Source: Bolinopsis microptera
Taxonomy: Eukaryota; Ctenophora; Tentaculata; Lobata; Bolinopsidae
Assembly (NCBI RefSeq): GCF_026151205.1
Contig: NC_087080.1
Span: 1,668,879 to 1,732,878 of the forward strand
Length of the DNA stretch: 64,000 nucleotides
Direction of reading: 5' to 3'
Shown here: positions 33,376-43,646 of the stretch, in pieces
How positions within the stretch are numbered: the first letter of the stretch is position 1
Layout: each line of letters begins with the position of its first letter
Position numbers and translations under genes: made by a program
The notes under the pieces: model-generated
What the model was told of the DNA's origin: nothing
Databases searched by the model: none
The model's input: the letters and a program-made list of their open reading frames with translations, nothing else

Positions 33376-34820
33376 AGGTGAGAAAGATTTATCTCAAAGT
33401 GTTATTCACCAGGTGCTAGGTATGGCTTTGTTTTAGTTCTCGAAAAAAATACCAACAAAAATGTAATTTTGGAGTGTACCGTGTACACGATACACTGGGC
33501 CTTGTACTCTTCGTCCTGTGCATTTAAATACATTTAACCTTCAATATTCTCAATATATCTTTAATTATTCACATATTAAGCTAAATTAATAACACATTTA
33601 TATGTTGCCATTGGGCGATGTTAAAGGGACTATAATTATGTAATATTGAAATAAAAGTTATTCAAATGTAAAGTTATTTATCTATTCATCTATTCAGGAA
33701 TGCAGCAGGAAAAAAGTTCTGTAACGTTACTGTCACGTGACTAAACACGTGTCTTGTGTGCCAACTCACTCTGCAGGGACACAGACAATATATCTAGATC
33801 CTGTACTAACGGCATCAGTTGACTGCCGGGGTGGTTTATACTCTCCCTGCAGTTTTATAACGTTACGGTCACTTATAGATATCGGATATCCAATGTAAAA
33901 ACGAGACTGTAACGTTACGGTTGAAATTAGGAGAACAGGTTTACAGTCAATAATTTAATTAGTTTAATTATTTTTTGTAGTAGTATCCACCCGGCCAAGC
34001 ACTCTGCTGGTCCATGAATTTTTCGAATTATTTATCAGTGAAAACCAACTCAATGACTAGAACTCTCTGATCGAATACTATTTGTTATTTTATTCGCTAC
34101 ATACAAAGTAGACCATGAAATTGAAAGATTTCAGGCCTTACTAAGTTCTAACTGCTACATTGCTTCAGTTACACGCGGTTTAACAATGCTTGAGCACTTC
34201 AAGGAAAGGTAAAAACTAATTTATCAATAATTATTCATTTTATTTTATTCATTTACTAAAAAACATATTCTATTACTTTCCCTTTGAAGTAATCGATTCA
34301 AAGAAATACAATTTGCATTTGTAAAATTACGAATGATATCAAAACTCGGCTTTTGTCTTTAAACCTTTTATTGTTACTTACTTAATCACTTTATAACTAA
34401 CCACACCTACTAACCTAATATTCACTGGCCAGGTTATTCTACAACTAACAGAAGATAACGACAAGATTTCTATAACGTAACGGTCAAGTTACACAGCAGC
34501 GAGACATCATGTGGATCTATAAAAAATGCACGGAACAAATGGTCGAAAGTAAGGATCTAGAGTTATATAACGTTACGGTCATTTATCATCGGAATTCCAG
34601 AAGGTTGCTTAGAATTATTAGTAATATTACTAGTGACAAATATATTTCTATCTTATCTGGACAAGAGATTTATAACGTTACGGTCATTTATCACGTTAAT
34701 AACAGTAGCTTTAAGTTTATTGAAGTATTGTAGTTAGTACCTTGGGTGCTTTCTTAGATATTTTTACGGATGTTTAGAAGTTTAATCTTGTTACTTGTGA
34801 AGAAATACATTACGTTGTGA
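33376..34820. other. Non-coding, rich in the TAACGTTACGGTCA motif
   Basis: AT-rich DNA with six motif copies (33722 to 34673). The short open frame at 34509-34733 only exists because two motif copies fall in the same frame. Confidence 0.5.
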
Positions 34821-34839
34821 AAATTTACTTTTAATTTTA

Positions 34840-35700
34840 CAACTTATTATTCTACCATTACGTTGTGCACATTTACTTTTAATTTTACAGCTTATTATTC
34901 CTACCACTATTTGCTATTTTCTTAGAATAATATTCTTAAATCTGCGGCTGGATTAGAGATTTATAACGTTACGGTCACGTGGAATTTAAAAAAACATAGA
35001 CAGATCTTCGGATGTATAACTTTACCATTACGTTGTGCACATATACTTTTAATTTTACAACTTATTATTTTACCATTACGTTGTGCACATATACTTTTAA
35101 TTTTACAACTTATTATTTTACCATTACGTTGTGCACATATACTTATAATTTTACAACTTATTATTTTACCATTACGTTGTGCAAATATACTTTTAATTTT
35201 ACAACTTATTATTTTACCATTACGTTGTGCACATTTACTTTTAATTTTACAACTTATTATTCTACCATTACGTTGTGCACATTTACTTTTAATTTTACAG
35301 CTTATTATTCCTACCACTATTTGCTATTTTCTTAGAATAATATTCTTAAATCTGCGGCTGGATTAGAGATTTATAACGTTACGGTCACGTTGAATTAAAA
35401 AAAAACATAGACAGATCTTCGGATGTATAACTTTACCATTACGTTGTGCACATATACTTTTAATTTTACAACTTATTATTTTACCATTACGTTGTGCACA
35501 TATACTTTTAATTTTACAGCTTATTATTCTACCATTACGTTGTGCACATTTACTTTTAATTTTACAACTTATTATTCTACCATTACGTTGTGCACATTTA
35601 CTTTTAATTTTACAACTTATTATTCCTACCACTATTTGCTATTTTCTTTGACACGTATTATTTTTAATCTGCGGCTGGATAAAAGACTTATAACGTTACG
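34840..35700. repeat. Higher-order repeat: 48-bp units inside ~410/320-bp blocks
   Basis: A 48-bp unit (ACCATTACGTTGTGCACATA, then TACTTTTAATTTTACAACTT, then ATTATTTT) is repeated twice at about 34850, six times at 35024-35310 and four times at 35435-35620. The arrays are embedded in a larger unit that starts TCTGCGGCTGGATTAGAGAT, contains the TAACGTTACGGTCA motif and recurs 410 and about 320 bases later. Because 48 is a multiple of three, long open frames appear on both strands; they are not genes. Confidence 0.9.
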
Positions 35701-35704
35701 GTCA

Positions 35705-36577
35705 CGTGGAATACCACGTGTTAGTGAGATATTATCTTTAGAACGTGGTGAACTAATACATCCCTTAATTTACAGAAACACTCACGTTAATAACAGTATA
35801 TTAAATTATTTAAGTATTTAATGTTGCTTTGTTTGTTGAGCATTACTATTGATTAAACTTAAAATTGTCGCCATTTCTGATTTCATGATCTTTTGTTGTT
35901 TTATTTTCTCAAATCTCATATATATTCGATAAATTGTGAATATCAATTATTTCCGTTTTTAAGTTAGAAGAACAGCTAGGTAACGTACAGCTAGGTAACG
36001 TACAGCTAAGTAACGTATATGTGGGGGGGGAACACATTGCTTTTAAATTTAATGAGGGTGACCTCACAAAGTCACAACTTCACAAGTTTGTGTCAATTGA
36101 AATTTGTAAGTGCTGATATTCATATCCTTTATAATTTACATTGTCATAGTGACATGACACATTGTATTTTATTCTATTTATTGATCCTGACATGTCTCAA
36201 ATTTATTCGATTTCTGTTAAAAGCCTCGATTAATGTAATACGGTTATTCATTCAAGATACACAGTCTGTAAAAATTAAAACATGTCTTTTTTAAAGATTT
36301 GAGAGTAAAATAACAAAATTATCTTACATTTATAATTTATTAAAAGTTGTAATGTAACGATGATAATTACAATACCCCGAAATAAAAAACTTGCTAGTTC
36401 ATAAAAAATATCAATCCCAATGCAAGATAATATGATGAGATAAGATAAGATACTAAGATAATCGAAATTTAAAATAACCTGGTACAAAAAGTGATCATGT
36501 TCACTTCCTATGTAAATTAACTAGTAAATTCCTATGTAAATTAACTAGTAAATTGATTGATAAATTAACCAATTAAA
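35705..36577. other. Non-coding, three copies of AGCTAGGTAACGTAC
   Basis: The triplet repeat lies at 35970-36018, directly before a short G run. No gene was recognised; the region is the 3' flank of the CAP gene. Confidence 0.4.
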
Positions 36578-37240
36578 TTAGTGAATAGCAACGAAGACAG
36601 CTACGACCATCATCACCACTGCACTGCTGAACACTCCTCCTGCACTACTACCCTCTGCAATCTCATACTCGCTCATATCAGCCCCCTCCGCGATCTGTCC
36701 CACGTTCAAAACATACTCCGGAGTCCTCCCAAAGTTACCACGAGGAAAGTACTGGCAGACTACGTAGTGGGAGTTGTAGTCGTTCTCAAACTCCGCGTAT
36801 CCACAGTTCATCTGCTTGCTTTCCTTCCATACCAGCTGGGTGAAGTGACCTGTTACCCCTCCTTTAGCCTTGCTCTCCGCAAAGTTCCAGTCCTTGATTT
36901 CACTGTACCAAGATTTAGATGCCAGGATGTAAGCTTGTTCCTGCCCCACCCTGTCCCCGGATGAGCCCTTGTAAGCCAGGTTCTCTCCGTACTCTCCGGA
37001 ACTGTGGTGCATGTTCTTCTCCTCCGCCATGCTGTCAGCCCAGGCTTGGGAGATGAAGGTTACATCCTCCCCACTCTCAGCGTAACACAGATCCTCTGTT
37101 CCCTCGTGGTTAGCGCGCAGTGCGTTGTGCGCGTCTAGAATTGTCTGCTCGAGCGCAGTCAGCTCCCCTTCTTTACAGATACTTTCTACTGTACACACCA
37201 GGGCACCAAGGAACAGGAACACTTTCATTGCTGTGTTCAT
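36578..37240 (-). CDS. Secreted CAP-superfamily protein, probably GPI-anchored
   Basis: A single exon of 220 residues. Residues 1-20 (MNTAMKVFLFLGALVCTVES) are a signal peptide. The CAP domain follows: ILDAHNALRANH, WADSMAEEKNMHHSSGEYGE with the conserved His and Glu, the CAP1 signature GHFTQLVWKESK with its second His, and the CAP2 signature YVVCQYFPRGN. Four Cys around these motifs fit the usual disulfides. The tail GSSAGGVFSSAVVMMVVAVF is a small-residue site followed by a hydrophobic end with no cytoplasmic segment, typical of a GPI-attachment signal. CAP proteins act outside the cell in sterol binding, defence or adhesion; which applies here is unknown. The start is the outer of two nearby Met codons. 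Confidence 0.9.
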   Translation of the reverse strand: MNTAMKVFLFLGALVCTVESICKEGELTALEQTILDAHNALRANHEGTEDLCYAESGEDVTFISQAWADSMAEEKNMHHSSGEYGENLAYKGSSGDRVGQEQAYILASKSWYSEIKDWNFAESKAKGGVTGHFTQLVWKESKQMNCGYAEFENDYNSHYVVCQYFPRGNFGRTPEYVLNVGQIAEGADMSEYEIAEGSSAGGVFSSAVVMMVVAVFVAIH

Positions 37241-38801
37241 TGCTGAGATTGTGAGTTAATTAATTAGTTAATTAATTAGTTAATTAATAAAATTTCAAAT
37301 GTCATCCCAGATAAACTTCAACAGTAACATTTAGCAATCTACTCGTAAATATGGAGAGTTTGAAGTATGAGCAACAAAATATGGACTACCTAAACAAATA
37401 ATGATCGGAACACTAAAGGTAGGGTAACAACTTGTTCCTAGGAATTCCTAATAAAATCCACCCTGCAAAGATATGATAATTTGATCTTATCTGTAGCACA
37501 CAATCAGAATGCTAGGGTCTCTTTTATATTTGATTGAAAAATCCAATCACTACAGCAACGATATATACAGGAATGAACCATTCGGATATCATCACTTAAG
37601 GAATTAAGGTTAGGACTTAGGAAGTTAAACGTGAATATTTCCAGGAAATATTAGGTCATAATCATATATCCCTCACGTGTAAAATATAAAAGAAGAGAGA
37701 TCAAAGAACCGCAGTACAGCAGCTCGTCTTACAATTAATGACTAATGATTGATTTATTATAGATAACAGTTAATGCGTTGCAGTTTTAAAATATCAGGAA
37801 GTTGTATTACAGAAAAGGCACTGATAAAGTGCAAGTGATGAAAGAAATAAAACGCTAAATAAGGTAATTCAATTGGTTAAATTTAAGGACAAAATCTGAA
37901 ATTTCATTCATATTAGCGACAAGAGAAACGCCATTGTTGGACGTGAGGAGAGTGAGGACTCCTCAAACTCCTCAAAAATTCAGCATTGTTCATTCAAATG
38001 TAAGAGAGCGAACAATTTAACACTACTAGGCACTAGCCGATATATCAATGTGATTTATTGAAACATTGTCGTCTTTAGCCCAATTAATGACAGGATTTTT
38101 AATTATTTAAAACTATCTAGTTTTAATAACAAGAGCTAGAAATGAGAAATCATGAAAGATAAATAATGCAAAAGAATTGGTACTCTGAACTCGTCCCATG
38201 TACAATTTACAACTTCAAAAACATTATCAAGAAATGCTTACTAGCGCTGAGGGGGTTGATCTTTAATAGGGGAGCAGTGAATCGTCTAAAGTTCTTAATT
38301 GGCAGTTTTTGGTATTTCAGGAATTTTTCGAACCATTGTTGGTCCGGCGTACGTTTTGAGCACATATATTTGTGTAAGACTGCTGTCCCTCAATTCCTCA
38401 AGTCTCCTCTGATCTGCAACTATTCTACAAGAGCAAGTAGAAACAATAGCGGTTGCCACTAATTCTAAAGAATGTGATAATGTCCACTAATGGTCCACAC
38501 AGTTTCTACTGAGCTTCTCAAACAGAGGGGGACAACATTTACATGTTACATTTTGAAGCTTTGTCCATTAGTGCTGAGGAGGTAAGTGCTGATGAGGTTC
38601 TGCTGAAATACTGCTGAACTACTGTAAGTGCTCTAGAGAATTCCTCGGAACTCTAAAGGAGACAGACTAGTTCCTAATGGTCGGTAACCGCAAAAAAAAC
38701 TTGACTAAGATAAATCACATGGTATGTGTTGCTCGCAAAACAGACCTTTTTAAAGAGGTGCCTGGTGCTCAGTACTTGACTTTCTGTATCTATATTTCTA
38801 G
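37241..38801. other. CAP gene upstream region and non-coding DNA
   Basis: A TTAATTAATTAG run lies at 37256-37290, right upstream of the CAP start. Two further TATAAA-like boxes (for example 37684-37690) are seen but cannot be assigned. No other gene was recognised. Confidence 0.4.
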
Positions 38802-38994
38802 ATTGATTAGAACACAACCAATCCTGGTATTGTATTTCGTCTCACTGTCAGTATTTGGGTCAATTTTGCGATTTATTGCTATATCCTATACCACCCCCTG
38901 CACGTGGGAACCCGGAACACGTTATAGTGATATGCTCAATGAGATGGTAAAAGAATGGTTAAATCATGAAAAGAAAACACATGAGATCAGCTAA
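38802..38994 (+). CDS. Possible 3'-terminal exon of a small membrane protein
   Basis: After a good acceptor (TTTCTAG at 38795-38801) a frame of 64 codons reads RTQPILVLYFVSLSVFGSIL, one clear membrane segment, then SYTTPCTWEPGTRYSD and a basic, polar tail ending HEKKTHEIS before TAA at 38992. The preceding exon must end in phase 2; I could not identify it. The open frame extends upstream to 38677 without a known domain, so it could also be a single-exon ORF or chance. Confidence 0.35.
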
Positions 38995-40510
38995 AAAATA
39001 GTTATAAAGAATGCTAAAAAGCTAAGATGTTACTGTACTGGGAACTATACTAATACGAACTGAAATTAGAAGTGACCATGATACCGGGTTGGTATCACGA
39101 ACCACGTACTGGTATGAACCACGTACTGGTGATATGGGTTGTTATCTCATCTTCATATCAATTTACCGTACAAATGCAACTGTGACGACTGCTACGTGGC
39201 AAACTGACATCAACCCATCCGGAATCCGCATTGATTGGATCGAATATAACTTGCAACAGTGTTGATGGCATAGACTAAGGATTTTATCGTTGATGTTATC
39301 AACAAGACAGAAGGGGGTCACCGTTGATGAAGCAGCATTGACGAAGATCATTTCTCGATATAAAAAAAAGTAGTAACTCTTAAGTTTGTACGTGGAAAGG
39401 CAAAGAAGGCATAGACCGCCCCTATATCAAATGTGTCCTTTAACCTGATCCCTGAGGAGAAGAGCTACGAGGGATAGATGAGATCATGATTTATGATTGT
39501 GCTCTACCAGTTGATTTTATTTATTGTACATATTATATATATTGTTTGAATGACCTTTTCCTGAAAAATTTCCCAAGTATTAACAAAAACATTTCGTGTG
39601 GAGGCAATGTTTGAGGATACAGGAATGTTACCGATTATATGAGAAATGCAATAATCTACACTATTATAGCTCTTGGTATCTCTTACACCACATTGTATTG
39701 CTGCCACTAAGCGCTATTTCCACATTGGAACTTATGACGGTGGTTACAGCCGTATGTGGCATAAACTAGGGCAACTTATTGTACCTGGCATATAGAGCTA
39801 TATATATAGCTATTATATATACTAAGGATAAAACTTAATACAGTAAAACCTCGGGGGAGTATCTTGTAAAATGTAAAATCTCTTGTGAACTTGTTAAAAA
39901 AGAAAGATTTTAGTTAAAGAATCCTGCTAGTATAGTAAAACTAATAGTAAAACTAATTTATAATGCACAAAATATCTTATTTATATTTATAAACAGAACC
40001 AGCGCAAAATTATAACTAATTCAAATCGCTACACAACACCCTTGTGATATTGAAATATAGAATTAAGCAGCTTTTTCTCAAACAGTACATCTAAGAATGA
40101 GGGCTGTGTTCTTCCTATCCGGATTTTACATGTGTACTTCCTATCCGGATATATTACATATTGTGTACTTCCTATATATTTAACATTATTGTGTATAGCA
40201 CAAATTATTGGGGTTAACTACGGTACAGAAAAGCCGCATACGGTATATTATGTGGTACGTGGTAATGAAACTGCTCGTATTAGGGGTATATTAGTTGATA
40301 AAAGTTGTGGGAAGTGAAGTCACTGTTTAGTGTTTAAACAGAATGATCTTCAAATATGTTCCTATGTTTATATTAAGAGCCTTGATAAGTAATATTATGA
40401 ACAATAAACAATAAACATAAATCACAGTTATCAGATCACTGTTAGTTATTGTTAAATAATGGCGGATACGTTATATTTGAAACCTTAAAACCCCCACCCC
40501 AACTAGGAAG
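38995..40510. other. Region without recognised genes
   Basis: Contains two copies of ACCACGTACTGGT (39101-39131), a lone mariner-MITE-like end CAGTAAAACCTCGGG at 39841, and CTTCCTATCCGGAT copies at 40108 and 40137. The frame at 40132-40317 has no recognisable domain. Confidence 0.35.
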
Positions 40511-42048
40511 ATGTTAGCTAAGCTAGTAGATGGTTACTACTTGTACTGCAGTGATCTGCGAACTGATCTGTTAGCAACTAATGGGGTATCTGCGTGGTCT
40601 TGTTCCAATAGAGTTCCTAGTGAGGTGTTGGAGTGGTTCCGGTTAGGCAGACCTTTCTCTGGTTAGTGGCGGCTTATAAGATTACCTTTTTTAAGGTTAT
40701 TTTTCTATGACAATTATGTCTGTAAGCTAAGGTTCCATAATAATATAATTGAATGTAAAAGTAATCATCTGCTGCTTCAAGGTTCAACTCATATGGAAAA
40801 TGTTTACTTAAAGGGTTGAACCTTGTATCAGTTCACAAGATTGTGGTGGCGTTATTGAATTCTTAGATTTATCAGTACTGATTAAATGTAAATACTTGTT
40901 ATAATTCAGGTTATCAGATTGAAGAGATAGACTCTACGCTGTCATTAAAGATAAAGAATTTACCTGAAATTATCTTGAAATCAGCTGAGCCTGTCAAAGT
41001 TATCCCTACTATTCTTACTGAGCTTTCGTTGAGAGAAAACAAGAGAGAACTTAACGCCAAACAGGAAGCAGCTCGAATAGCAAAAGAAGCCAAACGCAAG
41101 GAAATATTTCGTACCGCAACCCTTAAAAACGTAGCTCTAAAAGTAGCCTATTTGGGTTGGAAATACGATGGTTTAGCTCGTCAGATAAACACGAATGATA
41201 CAATAGAAGAGATATTACTGCGGGCATGTGAGAAGTGTGCCCTTATCTACACTGCCAGAGACTACAAGATAACACGATGTGGTCGCACAGACAAAGGGGT
41301 CTCCGCTTTCACACAGGTCATCTCACTTTACCTCAGATCTAAAACTGCGGAGGGTGAAACAGATCCGGAGAAGGACTACGATTACGTGACCCTGATAAAT
41401 AATGTTCTGCCTCCTAAAGTTAAACTGGTTGCGTGGGCGTATGTCGGGCTGGAGTTTGATGCGAGGTTTCAAGTGCTGTATCGCTCCTACAAGTACTACT
41501 TTCCTAAGTGTGATCTGGATATCGAGCTGATGAGGGGCTCTTTGGAACGGTTTGTGGGGACTCATAATTTCAGGGGCTTCTGTAAAGCCGATAGAACTTT
41601 AGAAAGTCAGAACTTTGAGCGGACGATTACTTATCTTGCTATTGATTTGGTAACTGAAGACCGTGATGATGATAAATTATCTATCTACTGTATAACCATA
41701 TTAGGGCATGCCTTTCTTTGGCACCAAATCCGTAACATGGTGAGCCTTCTATTTAGGATTGGCCTGCAGTTGGAGTCCCCAAAAGTCATCTCAAGTATGC
41801 TTGAAACTGGTGTTAAGTACAACTACGGAATGGCGTCTCAAATACCTCTGGTTTTGTTTGACTGTGAGTTTGAAAATATAGATTGGAACGAGGGCAGGAT
41901 AGATTTAAGTCAGACTTGGTTTGAATCTGTGGTGAAGACAACACTTATCAAGCAGCTTATGTCAACAGAACTGTTATCTGTAAAGAATATCGGGGTACTT
42001 TGTGACACTAAACAACAGTCTATCATGAGCCGACCTTTTATAACATAA
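40511..42048 (+). CDS. PUS3: tRNA pseudouridine synthase 3 (Deg1/PUS3 family), two exons
   Basis: Exons 40511-40661 and 40910-42048 join in phase (G plus GT) to 429 residues. The enzyme isomerises uridines 38 and 39 of the tRNA anticodon stem. The TruA-type core starts at NVALKVAYLGWKYDG; RCGRTDKGVSAF holds the catalytic Asp (about residue 178); further family blocks are NNVLPPKVKLVAWA, YRSYKYYFPKCDLD, VGTHNFRGFCKAD, LGHAFLWHQIRNM and PLVLFDCEFENIDW. Upstream of the core, a Lys/Glu-rich helix (about residues 90-118) is common in the family. The first 50 residues from exon 1 do not resemble family members that I know, so the start is less certain. Only one short intron is present. Confidence 0.9.
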
Positions 42049-43646
42049 CATTAATTATTTAGATACTGTACTTAAATTATTTTTAAAGGTTTTAAATACA
42101 TTTATTGGACAGTTTCGGTTCACCAGACAGATACTTCTTTATTCAAATGACACTGAAAAACATGATAAAAACAGCTCAAATGATATGGTAAACATCACTG
42201 AACACACAAAAATAACACTATTATAAAGTACGCTTGTAACGTTATCCGGAGGACGAAGAGCACGGTGGACACAAGGGGTGGAGCACACGAGTCACGAGGG
42301 CGGTACTTTCCCAAAAGAGCAGACACGTGGGCTGATCACGTGTTCTACACGTGGGCTGATCACGTGTTCTATACCCCTATAAACAATACATAAGATATCA
42401 ACATATCTCCCTGTTAGAATGTAGAATCAGGAAGAAACAATGAAATTTTGAAGAGAGCTAATAAGAACTTGAGACTTGTGGCACCAAGATATTCAGGTAA
42501 TAGAGAGGTTTGACTAATTGAATGTACATTGTTTCTCTAAACTCCATACAAGTTTCATTCTCATGAGGCTTGTTGCGGTCAGTTTCTATGATAAAACACA
42601 ACAAAACAATCAAATTACTGATAAGTTTAAATCTAATGTAAAAAGTAAGTCAACACATTAAGTTTACTGTCGTGTTCGCAAACTGTTTAAAAACTGGTCA
42701 AACTGCAAACTGAAAGTTACACAAGTGAAATGTGTAGAACAGCACCTATCCTGTCATCCTCACGAAGACCTTGAAAAATATTTGTGGACAGAAAACACTC
42801 AACACCCGAAATTATCTGATCACGAAGACTATTAAAGTGTAGGTCAATATTCCGGGTATTACATTTTAGTGCATATTCTCAAATAATATACAATAATATA
42901 GTGTGTACTGCTTATCCACTTTCATATTGTATAGCAGCCACTTGAATATATTTCAAATTCGGAGGGACTTGCCACTGGATTCTCTCTAGCTGCCTGCAGG
43001 ATAAATATTAGATATTTATCCACTTATCAAACCTACTCTTTGCTATTTGGAGACGTGGCAAATTAAACCTTTATCTTGACTATAAATTACACTGAGATGT
43101 TATTGTTTATTATTGACTATTTCTGGTGAACTGTTCTGAATCCCTGCATCCTGTTTGACTTAATTTATTTTTTAGGGGAGGTTTAATATTACATAGATTT
43201 TTTAAATGTTGATTTTTATGGATACCTCGTTTTACTCATTCTTGTTGAAAATGTAAATAATTTTGCCTTAATTTCATTTGGACACATTTCACATGTCCTT
43301 ACAGGTCGCTAGGATAAGGTTAAGTTGTAAGTTGTAGGATAAGGTTAAGTCGTACGACTTGCACAGTCCAAGCTACTGACAAGAGCTTAAGCCCCCCGCC
43401 CCCCCCCCCCCCCCCCCCCCCCGGCCCCCTGCGTAATTGTGCATCTTATTATTCATCCAACCCGTACTGATCATAGATAATTCATTAAATTGGGCCAAAT
43501 ACATAAACCATAGACCTTATTCTGTGTAACTCATTAGTTATTCACAAGATCGTTTAAGTGATGACTCAAACGGACCATGGATTATCAAATAATTAAAAAG
43601 TATACACTTTACTTGTTACAAACTTTAACCATTTGTAGATACAGTT
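42049..43646. other. Intergenic, with a duplicated CACGTG segment and a long poly-C
   Basis: At 42327-42374 the block ACACGTGGGCTGATCACGTG is present twice in tandem. A run of about 25 C with a few G lies at 43395-43423. No gene was recognised; the 3' end should contain the promoter of the RRM gene. Confidence 0.45.

Larger units (their letters stand above)
30905..35704 (+). repeat. Twelve dispersed copies of TAACGTTACGGTCA, all on one strand
   Basis: Start positions: 30905, 31122, 31658, 33722, 33858, 33910, 34473, 34568, 34673, 34964, 35374 and 35691. Most match at 12-14 of 14 positions, and upstream bases often read ACAAGAGATT or a variant, but the sequence between copies is unrelated and the spacing irregular (52 to about 2060 bases) until the last three, which sit in a longer repeat. 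The core AACGTT is palindromic; the GGTCA flank gives direction. All copies have the same orientation. What it does is unknown. Confidence 0.75.

Noticed and set aside
35024..35620. CRISPR-like array
   Set aside because: Units are contiguous with no unique spacers, and the DNA is clearly eukaryotic.
34961..35821. Repetitive proteins of 89-132 codons on both strands
   Set aside because: The 48-bp repeat length keeps frames open; the composition is a direct translation of the repeat.
36578..37240. CAP protein as a venom allergen
   Set aside because: The family includes venom proteins, but the predicted GPI-anchor tail argues for a cell-surface role and nothing shows toxicity.
38166..38462. 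98-codon frame with a Met start
   Set aside because: No recognisable family and no supporting signals; it looks like chance.
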